Below are positions 47,701 to 55,631 of a DNA stretch of 55,631 bases, one piece after another (the first letter of the stretch is position 1; each line of letters begins with the position of its first letter). A model generated the notes under the pieces. It saw nothing but the letters and a program-made list of their open reading frames with translations, made no database searches and was not told the origin of the DNA. The position numbers and the translations under genes were made by a program. This stretch comes from an uncultured Aeromonadales bacterium. Its GTDB lineage: Bacteria; Pseudomonadota; Gammaproteobacteria; Enterobacterales; Succinivibrionaceae. The stretch lies in assembly GCA_902782145.1 (NCBI GenBank), contig CACZLZ010000041.1, positions 1-55,631 of the forward strand. Reading direction: 5' to 3'.

Positions 47701-49430
47701 TCCAGGAAGGGGCCAAGATCCAGATCCTCCCGGTGCTCACGGATCCACTGCCGGAAGCGCCGGCCATGCTCCAGGAACCCAGCGGCAGGATCCGCAAAAA
47801 GCAGCCGGGAGCAGGCCTCCAGGAAAGGAAAGCCCCGGCAGGAGAACTCCAGAAACGCCCGGCTGGCGAAATCACCTTCCGCCAGATATTCCCGGAGCTC
47901 CTGGAAGCTGCGGCGCCCTGCCCCCTGCCCGTCCCCGCCCCGGGCCAGGGGATGAAGGCACAGGATCTCCGGATCCCCGTCAGCAAGGCAGAGGCAGAAG
48001 TTCAGCAGGGATGACAGCAGATCAGCACCGCCGGCCTCAGAAAACTCCCGCACCTTCTCCAGAAGCCCGATCCGGTCCCCGTCCCCCTCCAGGGCAATGG
48101 CGCACCAGCTGGCAAAATCCCGGATCTGGCTCATCCACCGGGCGGCCAGCTCCGGATCAGCCAGCACCCGGAGTGCCATGTCCGCCGGGGTGGCGTAGTG
48201 CTCCCCAAGCCAGAAAAAACCCGGAGAGCGGGGATCCAGGCGCCTTAAGAGCCTGAAATAGGCCAGATCTGAAACCCCCGCCTCCTCGCAGTCCAGCACC
48301 ATGCTGGCCAGATCCGTCTCCCCCTGGCTCCTGAAGGCCCCGGAGAGCAGCCCCCGGCCCACATGCTTCATGCCCTCCTGCCAGGAGGCGCCAAAGGCCG
48401 CCGCCAGTTCCCGGACGGTTCCCAGCATCCGGCCGCCAAAGCTGTAGGGACGGGCGAGCCGGATCTCCCCCGGCAAAGGCGCCATGCCGCCCGCCGGGGC
48501 AGCAGATACCAGGGAAGCGCCGGGCACCGGCAGATGCTCCCCCGCCAGCCAGCGCTCCACCTCCCGGTGGCACCAGCGGCAGTCGGGACAGCCCTCCTCA
48601 TGTCGGCGGGTCAGATCAGAATAGGTGAGGCCCAGGATCAGATCCTTAAGCTCCCCGGGGAAGCCGTCGGGGAAACGGATCCGGCCTAAGGCGGCCTCCT
48701 CCGGCCGCAAAGCAAAGGGAAGGGATCCGGTGAACAGCTCATACAGGGTGATCCCCAGGGAATAATAGTCGGAATAGATCAGGCTGTATTCGCCCCGCAA
48801 AGTCTCCGGGGCACTGTAGGACACAGAAAAGCCCCGGGAGGTGCTGGTCACAGTGGCGCCGCCCCGGAGCCGGGTGCTGATCCCAAAGTCTGAGATCATC
48901 ACTGAACTGCCGTCATCTGCCAGCATGAGATTGGAGGGCTTGATGTCCCGATGGAGGATATCCCGTTCATGGAGGCTTCTCAGCCCCTCATTCACCGAGG
49001 GGATCACCGTCTTCTTCAGCTCCTCCAGGGAGAAAGTCTTACCCTCCAGGCTGCCCCGGCGGAAATAGGGAAGAATGATCACCGGCCGATCACCTTCCAG
49101 GCCCCATTCCAGGATGGGAACCACATAGGGACTGCGGACGGCCGACAGGCTCTGGAGGATCTCCGGGCTCACCGCATCCGCACGGCGGTAGATCTTGGCC
49201 ACGCACTCAGTGCCCGCCTGATCCCGGCAGAGAAAGAGATCCGCCTCCCCGGACGCCACCGCCAGCCTGGAGGCGGGACGGTAGCATCCCAGGATCAGGT
49301 GATCCGAGGATAGGCTGTCCGGCTGAGCCGGTGCAGCAGGATTCAGCCGGGTGGGCGTGATGCCGGCGGCGGGGCTGCCGGCACGGATCCGGGTGCTCTT
49401 CATCGGTTTGCTGTCAGTTTGATCAGACAT
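44781..49430 (-). CDS. Ser/Thr kinase - DUF285 repeat - UvrD-like SF1 helicase fusion
   Basis: A single 1549-residue protein. Residues ~45-310: protein kinase with LHRDIKPSNLML (D162), ISDFGIS (D181) and SYSAPETL, then CPDCRWCHREVERWL, a possible zinc site. Residues ~310-630: helical region of unknown type. Residues ~637-720: three or four DUF285-like repeats (LSYMFADCACLEKAP, MKGMFQNCCALKEVP, MDQMFSGCVSLTRIP). Residues ~810-1450: UvrD/PcrA-like helicase with ARAGSGKTTLL (K836), HIMVDEFQDF (D1214), GDDWQAINGFAGAE, LANYRSARSIVELGN, VHTYKGSEADHVILD and LLYVGVTRARSR. A small C-terminal domain (residues ~1470-1540) follows. There is no signal peptide, so all domains are cytoplasmic. The gene is monocistronic with its own terminator. 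Kinase and DNA translocase in one chain suggests phosphorylation triggered by, or controlling, DNA binding. The arrangement is not one I know as a named family. Confidence 0.9.
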   Translation of the reverse strand: MSDQTDSKPMKSTRIRAGSPAAGITPTRLNPAAPAQPDSLSSDHLILGCYRPASRLAVASGEADLFLCRDQAGTECVAKIYRRADAVSPEILQSLSAVRSPYVVPILEWGLEGDRPVIILPYFRRGSLEGKTFSLEELKKTVIPSVNEGLRSLHERDILHRDIKPSNLMLADDGSSVMISDFGISTRLRGGATVTSTSRGFSVSYSAPETLRGEYSLIYSDYYSLGITLYELFTGSLPFALRPEEAALGRIRFPDGFPGELKDLILGLTYSDLTRRHEEGCPDCRWCHREVERWLAGEHLPVPGASLVSAAPAGGMAPLPGEIRLARPYSFGGRMLGTVRELAAAFGASWQEGMKHVGRGLLSGAFRSQGETDLASMVLDCEEAGVSDLAYFRLLRRLDPRSPGFFWLGEHYATPADMALRVLADPELAARWMSQIRDFASWCAIALEGDGDRIGLLEKVREFSEAGGADLLSSLLNFCLCLADGDPEILCLHPLARGGDGQGAGRRSFQELREYLAEGDFASRAFLEFSCRGFPFLEACSRLLFADPAAGFLEHGRRFRQWIREHREDLDLGPFLELMGREDLAKLGIAVVSGFTSYRQIRAASPEPIQILYFQSLPPGFFDGSRDQIIEPVIRLDPGIRDLSYMFADCACLEKAPSLATGQVERMKGMFQNCCALKEVPCYDTSAVRSMDQMFSGCVSLTRIPEFAFQEPISLKGMLRDCRELVSRIGELPGFLRKADPDLLFSGESEGEDPDDAAGGREAGELRFLFRHRFADFQERAARADADEFARGPLVILRNWFAHHYPALLPPNAEQARIILAPGTSTLVTARAGSGKTTLLVYLVLFLMGHRGVEPGHILMLAFNKSAAVLLKERLFRYLAGEEAWGRFQEILGRQGAAAIQQREAVLESSLRISGIVLPHVMTFHALAYRIVRPTEEQFVLTEATSSLNPRILDLVIRTRLEDPEMLKDYLRLMFGLFSEGEQGGGTWFTAWGDRVDSIGDMRIANTLYLYRLPYIYQSTADQGRKCFRLEMDPEHPVFVKGWEGPLGFTSGASGGKILEATAAGFPVITLDPGDGGSFCLAPEREQELCRLLLDVAPLRLSRRPEADIFRDAKGPRERMLNNFILLTVIARQRRMTPEELAVQIRKESFDRDQPGERRLFNRLFLDFFTAYGELLEKHDCYDFVRMFAVAEEKLEGDFGLNWFTRRLTHIMVDEFQDFSRIYYDLIQCVCRRCETPPSLLAVGDDWQAINGFAGAELRFFQDFTVYFPGSQRMSMLANYRSARSIVELGNSLMEELGEPARAIREEEGRVQLYTAPEFTGPGARISLERICNLARYIVRNRLEGESVVVLTRTRGEMQELKPQLEPLGVEIRTVHTYKGSEADHVILDVNNWFFPLIHPDSVYQSLVGMDEKQIVQEERRLLYVGVTRARSRLYLVADTPETISYFIMGCGYDFEEISEELVLETLAGDDMALRQRITVVLSGNTFPFRNQLRALGFVFQPEERRWSRRYDSREQAVRAMGRILPLEADVIVRCYDYRNRLMKIEELR

Positions 49431-49781
49431 CCTTCAGATCCAGTGGAGTGGATTGCCGGGAGTACGATCGCAGAGACGGTGACTCCAGGTGGTGGCTCGC
49501 AGAGATGGGATCCCAGGGTGGTGGCTCGCAGAGGCGCGCTTATGTCAGGGCAGCCCCAGAGGAGTAGATCCCAGGCAGGCATGACTTCCAGCAAAACTGC
49601 TCCCGGGAGAGCCTCTCTCCAGGAGGATCCACCGGGTAGCAGGATCAGCAAAGCCCCCGGAGGGAAAACCCGCCGGGGGAGCTGATTGCTCTGAGCCCGG
49701 AACACTGCCGGAGTTCACCGGCCATGGATCCGATCAGTCAGAAGGTGTCAGATCCTGTGCAAGCCGCCCTGCCGGCGCCAC
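49431..49781. other. intergenic with short direct repeats
   Basis: 350 bases upstream of the kinase-helicase gene. The word GGTGGTGGCTCGCAGAG occurs at about 49489 and again, nearly identical, at about 49517, with a related CGCAGAG just before. These could be regulator sites for the kinase-helicase promoter. No gene seen. Confidence 0.45.
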
Positions 49782-50141
49782 CTACTGCTCAGGCTGATCC
49801 ACAAAATGCTCCGTCCAGGTAAACTCATCACCGCCAATGAAGATGCGCATCGTCCTCTTGAAGGAATCATAGTCATCTTGGGTAAAATGGTTTTTGAACA
49901 CCACACAGTAGACGGACTCAACCTCATTGGATTGGTCATACTTCACATTGATGGTCAGATAAAACTTCCTGGTGTTGTTAGGGTGAACACACAGGAACTT
50001 GTCCTCGCGAGAGCTGGAACGGTCAGAGTCAGCAATTCCCCTGTACACGTCAAGGATGCGCAGACCCTCGGGAAACCGCTCCTCATCCACAGTCATAGCC
50101 ACAGCATCCCTGAAGGCGTTTTCAAATACATCGTTTTTCAT
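49782..50141 (-). CDS. 119-residue protein of unknown function
   Basis: ATG 50141 with AGAGGA upstream is preferred to a start at 50165. The protein (MKNDVFENAFRDAVAMTVDE...) is acidic, mixed alpha/beta (KFYLTINVKYDQ, SVYCVVFKNHF) and ends EFTWTEHFVDQPEQ. No family recognised. It has lower G+C than the genes on either side and is read in the same direction as the DUF285 array upstream of it. Confidence 0.7.
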   Translation of the reverse strand: MKNDVFENAFRDAVAMTVDEERFPEGLRILDVYRGIADSDRSSSREDKFLCVHPNNTRKFYLTINVKYDQSNEVESVYCVVFKNHFTQDDYDSFKRTMRIFIGGDEFTWTEHFVDQPEQ

Positions 50142-50408
50142 ATGCAATCCTCTTTTGCAAACCAAAATAATACCCAGAAAGTCTTTTCACTGAAAGCCCT
50201 CCGCGCAGTCATCCCGGAGGAGGGATGGAGATGCGGAAGATCTGTCCCCTGTATGGCCTCATCCGGAGCACCCGGACACCCGGCTCCGTCATCAGATCCG
50301 CTCCCTCTCACGCACCGTCTTGCCGGACTCCCGCCGGGATCCCTGCCGGCCACGGCGCCGTAACCACATCTGCCGGGATCCGGGATCACACGGATCCCGG
50401 CCGTCGCA
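50142..50408. other. intergenic, no feature seen
   Basis: Spacer between the 119-residue gene and the 3' end of DUF285 gene A. G+C-rich; no terminator with a T-run is visible. Confidence 0.4.
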
Positions 50409-53400
50409 TCAGTCCTCCAGCCCGGCAGCCCGTCGGTGCTCCGCCCCCAGGCTCAGTGCCCCGACAGTCATGTCCGCATGCCGGATCTCCGGGCGGGCGC
50501 CCAGATCGGGAAGGGGCTGATCAAAGGACAGCGCCCCGGCAAACATCCGGGAAACGTCAGTGACCGCTTTCAGCTCCCACCGTGACAGAGTCTGGCTAAA
50601 GCATAAGGTGTCCCGGAACATGTCCGTCATCTTGACCGCACTGGAGACATCCCAGCTGCCGATGTCCTGGTTGAAGCGGATGGCGCCATGGAACATATGC
50701 CCCATGTCCGTGACCCGGGAGGTGTTCCACCGGCCGATATCCTGATTGAAAGCCTCCGCCCGGCAGAACATCCAGTCCATTTTGGTGACATGGGACACAT
50801 CCCAGCCCCCAATGTCCTGGTTGAATGACGATGCCCCGTAAAACATATAGTTCATATTGTTGACACGGGAGACATTCCACCGGCCGATATCCTGGTTGAA
50901 TGCCCCGGCTCCGAAGAACATGCGGCTCATATTTTGCACCTGGGAGGTGTCCCAGCCGCCAATGTCCCGGTTGAAAGCGGCGGCTCCAGCAAACATGCAG
51001 TCCATGCCGGTGACCCGGGAAACATTCCACCGGCCGATATCCTGGTTGAAAGATCTGGCATTCTGAAACATGCCGATCATGTTTTCCACCCGGGATGTGT
51101 CCCAGCCGCCAATGTCCCGGTTGAAAGCGGCGGCTCCAGCAAACATGAAGCCCATGAAGGTGACATGGGAGACATCCCAGCTGCCGATGTCCTGGTTGAA
51201 TGACTCAGCGCCCCAGAACATGCTGACCATGTCCGTCACCCTGGATGTGTCCCAGCCGCTGATGTCCTGGTTGAAAGCCGCAGCACGCTGAAACATGCTG
51301 CGCATGCTGGTGACCCGGGAAACATCCCACTTGCCGATGTCCTGGTTGAAGGAGACGGCATCCTGGAACATGGCGTTCATGGTGGTGACTCCGGAGGTGT
51401 CCCAGCCGCCGATGTCCTGGCAGAATGAACCCGCCGATGTCCTGGCAGAATGAACCGGCGCCGCAGAACATTCTGCTCATGTCCGTCACCGCCGCCACAT
51501 TCCATCTGTTAATAGGCTGATTGAAGGCCCTTGCCCCCTGGAACATGCCGCTCATGTCCGTCACCGCGGACACCTTCCAGCTGTCCAGTGGCTGGTTGAA
51601 GGCGGCGGCGCCCTGGAACATCCCGCCCATTGCCGTCACCGCCGACACGTCCCAGCTGTCCAGGGGCTGGTTGAAGGATGCGGCATTGTGAAACATCCCG
51701 CTCATGGCCGTCACCGCGGACACGTCCCAGCTGTTCAGAGGCTGGCTGAAGGATGCGACATCCGCGAACATCCCGTCCATGTCCGTCACGGAGGAGACAT
51801 CCCAGGTGTCCAGGGTCTGGTTGAAATCTTCAGCCTCCTGGAACATGCCGCCCATGTCCGTTACCGAGGAGACATTCCAGGTGTCCAGGGGCTGGTTGAA
51901 ACATCTGGCGCCGCAGAACATCTTGTTCATGTTCGTCACCGCGGACACATTCCAGCCGGCCAGGGGCTGATTGAAGGACACCGCCCCCCGGAACATGTTG
52001 CTCATATTCGTCACAGCGGACACATCCCAGCTTGCAAGAGGCTGGCTGAAATCACTGGCGCCCATGAACATCTGGCTCATGTCTGTCACTGCGGACACAT
52101 CCCAGCTTGCAAGGGGCTGGTTGAAATCCCTGGCGCCCATGAACATCCGGCTCATGTCCGTCACGGCGGACACGTCCCAGCTGTCCAGGGGCTGGTTGAA
52201 GTTATGAGCATCCTCCAGCAGAATTCTGCCCCTCAGCACTTCAATCAGCCTCCGGGACACAGATTCATGTTCCCCCAGATTAAAATCTCCGGAGAACATC
52301 TCGCTCATATTTCTCACCGCGGACACATTCCAGCCAGCCAGGGGCTGATTGAAAGACACCGCACCCCGGAACATCCCGCTCATGTCCGTCACTGCGGACA
52401 CATTCCAGCCGTCCAGGGGCTGACTGAAAGACACGGCCCGCTGGAACATCCGGCTCATATTGCCCACTGCGGAAACGTCCCAGCTGTTCAGAGGCTGATT
52501 GAAAAGCACGGCATCCAGGAACATCCCGCTCATGTCCGTCACTGAAGAGACGTCCCAGGAGCCCAGGGGCTGGTTGAAGCCCGCTCTTTCCATGTACGAT
52601 CTGCTGCCATGCAGTATCCCCTGGATCCGTTTACAATCCTCCGTCTCCCACCAGAAAAGCTTGTCTCCGGCGAACATCCCGCTCATATTGCTCACTGCGG
52701 AAACATCCCAGCTGTCCAGGGGCTGATTGAAGGACACCGCACCGTGAAACATCCGGCTCATGTCTGTCACCGCAGACACGTCCCAGTGATCCAGCATCTG
52801 GTCGAAGGACGCCGCACCCTGGAACATCCGGCCCATGTCCGTAACTGAAGAGACGTCCCAGTGATCCAGTGGCTGGTTGAAGGACACCGCACCCCGGAAC
52901 ATCCCCTTCATGTCTGTCACTGAAGAGACGTCCCAGCTGTCCAGAGGCTGGTTGAATTCCTGGGGATCCTCGAACAGGCTCTTGAGCTCAGCGTTCAGTG
53001 ACTCCTCTATGTCATCCTGAGATCCGGTGCGACCGGCACTTCCGGAAAACATCCAGCTCATGTCCGTCACTGCAGAGACGTCCCAGGAGCCCAGGGGCTT
53101 GTTGAAAGAAGTTGCGCCCTGGAACATCCAGCTCATGTCTGTCACTGCGGAGACATCCCAATGCACCAGTGTCTGGTTGAAGACTTTAGCGCCCTGGAAC
53201 ATCCGGCTCATGTCCGTCACTGCGGAAACGTCCCAGTTGTCCAGGGGCTCGTTGAAAGAAGCAACGCCCTGGAACATGCCGCTCATGTTCTGCACCCGGG
53301 AGGTGTCCCAGTCCCCGATGCCCCGGAAGTCCTTCCGGTCTGAGTGGCTGAACAGCTCATGCAGAGACTCACTGAAGGATCCTTCACCAGACGGAGAAGA

Positions 53401-53588
53401 TCCTCCCGGCTCTGAGGCCTGTGCACTGTCCTTGTGCTCACTTTATCCTCCGTTCTCCCTTCTCTTCCTGGAGCATGCAGATCCTGATCAACAGCTTCCG
53501 TCATTTCCCTGTTTTCCGCCACCGCCGGATCTGAGGGCCAACCTTCCCGGTTCCCGGAGAACATGGCGCCCTGCGCCGATCCCTGCAC
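50409..53588 (-). pseudogene. DUF285 (BspA-like) repeat protein gene A, two frameshifts
   Basis: Three frames of one gene. 53588-53283 gives the N-terminus ([32 protein letters not shown]) matching gene B, then shifts because 31 bases present in B are missing at about 53375. 53295-51205 gives a long run of 25-residue repeats of the type [26 protein letters not shown] 25-bp tandem duplication at 51407-51456 shifts the frame again, and the rest (51380-50409) reads [20 protein letters not shown]... to the end. With both changes undone the gene would encode roughly 1050 residues. No signal peptide precedes the repeats. The middle repeats are mostly PLDSWDVSAVT, the last ones [10 protein letters not shown], so the gene looks like a composite. 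Confidence 0.85.
51407..51456. repeat. 25-bp perfect tandem duplication inside DUF285 gene A
   Basis: The unit CGCCGATGTCCTGGCAGAAT + GAACC occurs twice in a row (51407-51431, 51432-51456). Because 25 is not a multiple of three it shifts the frame. Removing one copy restores [16 protein letters not shown] and the repeat pattern, so it looks like a recent replication-slippage event. Confidence 0.9.
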
Positions 53589-53830
53589 GCTCCCGCTGGA
53601 AGACGCTTCAGATCTTCCCTTTTATGCAGTTCAGCCGATCATCCCGGTGATCCTGATCCTTCTGGGAATTGACATACCCTGTCACTGCCGGAAACACTTC
53701 CACTCCCTGACCGCAGGAGCCTCTGATCTCCTGTGCCTTCCCCTGGCTCATGGGGCAGTTCCGGAGGTCCGGCAGTTTTCCGCACTCAGTCCCAGTGATC
53801 CGGCCATCATGTCCGTCTGAACGATCTTCC
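53483..53830 (-). repeat. repeated 5'-coding/intergenic/3'-coding block, copy 1
   Basis: This block is about 85-90% identical to 55163-55509 at a constant offset of 1680 bases. It comprises the first codons of a DUF285 gene, its upstream spacer and the last codons of the next gene. It shows that the array grew by duplication of whole gene-plus-spacer units. Confidence 0.85.
53589..53747. promoter_or_regulatory. spacer with presumed promoter of gene A
   Basis: About 160 bases between the 3' end of gene B and the start of gene A, conserved with the spacer before gene B (55275-55465). Conservation of non-coding sequence between the two suggests shared regulation. No boxes are assigned. Confidence 0.4.
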
Positions 53831-55274
53831 CGCTCCGGCCCAGTACCGGCAGAGGCTGATCATAGGACACGGCTCCGGCAAACATCTGGGACACATCCGT
53901 AACCGAACTCATGTTCCAGGAGGCGACAGATCGGCTGAAACAGCAGGCATCCCGGAACATGCGCTTCATTGATTTCACCCCGGATACATCCCAGGAGCTG
54001 ATGTCCTGGTCGAAGGAGGTTGCCCTATAGAACATGCTGTTCATGTCGGTGACCTGGGAGGTATTCCAACTGCCGATGTCCTGATTGAAGTTGACAGCTT
54101 CCTGAAACATGCCGATCATGTTTTCCACCCGGGAGGTGTTCCAACCGCCGATGTCCTGATTAAAAGCCTCTGCTCCATAGAACATACAGTTCATGTCAGT
54201 GACCCGGGAGGTGTCCCAGTCACCAATGCCCTGGTTGAAACTGACTGCGCCTTGGAACATATTGCTCATGTCGGTGACATTGGAAGTATTCCAGCCGCCG
54301 ATATCCTGGTTGAAACTGACGGCGCCTTGGAACATATTGCTCATGTCGGTGACTTTGGAAGTATTCCAGCCGCCGATATCCTGGTTGAAGGATGTGGCCT
54401 CACTGAACATGCGGTACACGCTGATGACCATGGATGTGTCCCAGTGGCCGATGTCCTGGTTAAATGAGCCGGCTCCATCGAACATGCCGCACATGCTAGT
54501 GACAGCGGAGGTATCCCAGCCGCCGATGTCCTGGTTGAAGGAACTGACACCATCGAACATGAAGTTCATGTTAGTGACAGCGGAGGTATCCCAGCCGCCG
54601 ATGTCCTGGTTGAAGTCTTCTGCTCCTCCGAACATGCCGCTCATATTGGTGACACGGGAAGTATCCCAGGAGCCGATGTTCTGATTAAAAGCCTCTGCTC
54701 CATGGAACATATTGCTCATGTCGGTGACTTTGGAGGTATTCCAGCCGCCAATGTCCTGGTTGAAGGAACTGGCATTCTCGAACATGAAGCTCATATCAGT
54801 GACAGCAGAGGTGTCCCAGCCGCCAATGTCCTGGTTGAAGGAACTGGCATTCTGGAACATGAAGTTCATATTGGTGACACGGGAAGTATCCCAGGAGCCG
54901 ATGTTCTGGTTGAAGGAACTGACACCACCGAACATGAAGCTCATGTCTGTGACGCGGGAGGTGTCCCAGTCACCAATGCCCTGGAAGTCCTTCCGGTCTG
55001 AGTGGCTGAACAGCTCATGCATGTCGGTGATCCTTGAAGTGTCAATGTCCCCAAGACTGACAGAAGGATCATTCGCCAACTTGCGGAGTTCCTCCCGACT
55101 CTGAGGTCTGTATCCTGTTCCTGTGCTCACTTGCACCTCCGCTCTTCCCGGATCATACCGATCCTGATCAACAGCTTCCGTCATTTCCCTGTTTTCCGCC
55201 GCCTCCGGATCTGAGGACCAACCACCACGGTTCCCGGTGAACATGACGCCCTGCGCTGATCCCTGCAAACTCAC
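53748..55274 (-). CDS. DUF285 (BspA-like) repeat protein B
   Basis: An intact 508-residue protein. After ~70 non-repetitive residues ([20 protein letters not shown]... [20 protein letters not shown]) come about fifteen 25-residue repeats of the form [20 protein letters not shown] + TDMSF, the DUF285 signature, and a short tail ([20 protein letters not shown]). Known DUF285 proteins are usually surface lipoproteins of mycoplasmas, lactobacilli or gut anaerobes. Here no signal peptide, lipobox or anchor is seen, so the protein is probably cytoplasmic. The repeats are kin to those inside the kinase-helicase encoded 4.3 kb downstream. The start is uncertain: GTG 55274 is the longest option, and an internal ATG twelve residues in is possible. 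Confidence 0.88.
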   Translation of the reverse strand: MSLQGSAQGVMFTGNRGGWSSDPEAAENREMTEAVDQDRYDPGRAEVQVSTGTGYRPQSREELRKLANDPSVSLGDIDTSRITDMHELFSHSDRKDFQGIGDWDTSRVTDMSFMFGGVSSFNQNIGSWDTSRVTNMNFMFQNASSFNQDIGGWDTSAVTDMSFMFENASSFNQDIGGWNTSKVTDMSNMFHGAEAFNQNIGSWDTSRVTNMSGMFGGAEDFNQDIGGWDTSAVTNMNFMFDGVSSFNQDIGGWDTSAVTSMCGMFDGAGSFNQDIGHWDTSMVISVYRMFSEATSFNQDIGGWNTSKVTDMSNMFQGAVSFNQDIGGWNTSNVTDMSNMFQGAVSFNQGIGDWDTSRVTDMNCMFYGAEAFNQDIGGWNTSRVENMIGMFQEAVNFNQDIGSWNTSQVTDMNSMFYRATSFDQDISSWDVSGVKSMKRMFRDACCFSRSVASWNMSSVTDVSQMFAGAVSYDQPLPVLGRSGKIVQTDMMAGSLGLSAENCRTSGTAP

Positions 55275-55509
55275 GCTGGAAGACGCTTCAGAGCTTCGCG
55301 TTTATGCAGTTCAGCCGGTCATCCCGGTGATCCTGATCCTTCTGGGCATTGACATACCCAGTCACTGCCGGAAACACTTCTACTCCCTGGCTGCGGGCCC
55401 CTCCGATCTCCTGTACCTTCCCCGGGCTCATAGGGCAGTTCCGGAGATCTGGCTGTTTTCCGCACTCAGTCCAGTGCCCCGGCCATCATGTCCGTCTGAA
55501 CGATCTTCC
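55163..55509 (-). repeat. repeated 5'-coding/intergenic/3'-coding block, copy 2
   Basis: Second copy of the block at 53483-53830; it spans the start of gene B, the spacer and the 3' end of gene C. Confidence 0.85.
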
Positions 55510-55631
55510 CGCTCTGGTTCAGTACCGGCAGAGGCTGATCATAGGACACGGCTCCGGCAAACATCTGGTCCACATCCTTAACCGAACTCATATTCCAGGA
55601 GGCAACAGATCGGCTGAAACAGCAGGCGTCC
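55466..55631 (-). CDS. DUF285 repeat protein C, 5' part beyond the window
   Basis: The minus-strand frame enters from the right edge and ends at TGA 55466-55468. The 54 visible residues ([20 protein letters not shown]..., [20 protein letters not shown]) match the C-terminus of protein B closely. A one-base deletion relative to B makes it end at MMAGALD, about a dozen residues earlier. Third member of the tandem array, so the array continues to the right of the window. Confidence 0.85.
   Translation of the reverse strand, partial: DACCFSRSVASWNMSSVKDVDQMFAGAVSYDQPLPVLNQSGKIVQTDMMAGALD

Noticed and set aside
44724-48014. Two long plus-strand open frames (515 and 563 residues)
   Set aside because: Antisense to the kinase-DUF285-UvrD gene, low-complexity composition and no motifs.
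51688-52545. 285-residue plus-strand repetitive frame
   Set aside because: Antisense of the 75-base DUF285 repeats.
50409-55631. CRISPR-like regular repeats
   Set aside because: The 75-base periodicity is coding DUF285 repeats without unique spacers of constant size.

Overview
The window is bacterial DNA with Shine-Dalgarno-led, often overlapping genes. The flanks and mobile remnants are A+T-rich, while the long central and right-hand accessory blocks are G+C-rich and very dense in GATC. The gene set (AAA-ATPase-like/PD-(D/E)XK protein, Tn7-like remnant, IS1634-type element, DUF285 repeat proteins, pilin-like secreted protein) fits a host-associated proteobacterium, perhaps a rumen or gut gammaproteobacterium. 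That assignment is a weak inference. No rRNA, tRNA or CRISPR array was seen.

Layout. 1-9.4 kb is a scarred island edge. It holds an AAA-ATPase-like/nuclease gene cut by the left edge, a frameshifted PLD-helicase with an overlapping methyltransferase, an intact ATPase_2/DUF234 gene behind a 16-bp inverted repeat, decayed Tn7-like tnsB/tnsC remnants, and a truncated zeta-toxin-like gene with its small upstream partner. 9.7-38.5 kb is one long plus-strand block: two near-identical von Willebrand A (vWA) proteins made by a tandem duplication, a second type of vWA protein, a PP2C phosphatase, a Ser/Thr kinase with a zinc ribbon, a large SF1 helicase interrupted at an 11-T tract, an 840-residue protein with a HEPN-like motif, a coiled-coil McrB-type AAA+ protein, a DUF2357 protein, a smaller protein sharing its C-terminal domain, a coiled-coil protein, two zinc-ribbon/FHA proteins, a ClpB-D2-like AAA+ protein and a 55-residue membrane protein. 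39-40.3 kb carries HicB-like, acylphosphatase and pilin-like genes. 40.5-43.1 kb is an IS1634-type element between perfect 99-bp direct repeats. 43.6-55.6 kb, all on the minus strand, has a TPM-domain protein, a 1549-residue kinase-DUF285-UvrD helicase fusion, a small unknown gene and a tandem array of three DUF285 genes without signal peptides, one of them broken.

How the genes may work together. The vWA/PP2C/kinase set matches the TerY-P triad known from comparative genomics of Ter-type stress and conflict systems. Here it sits with two phosphothreonine readers (FHA), two classes of AAA+ machine, an SF1 helicase, a DUF2357/McrB pair and a candidate HEPN RNase. The simplest reading is a phosphorylation-gated nucleic-acid-targeting defence or stress system. 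The kinase writes the signal, PP2C erases it, the FHA proteins read it, and the helicase/McrB/DUF2357 machinery acts. The minus-strand kinase-DUF285-UvrD protein looks like a second self-contained kinase-helicase. Its internal DUF285 repeats link it to the neighbouring cytoplasmic DUF285 array. The functional integration is inference; the gene order, domains, overlaps, repeats and frameshifts are read directly.
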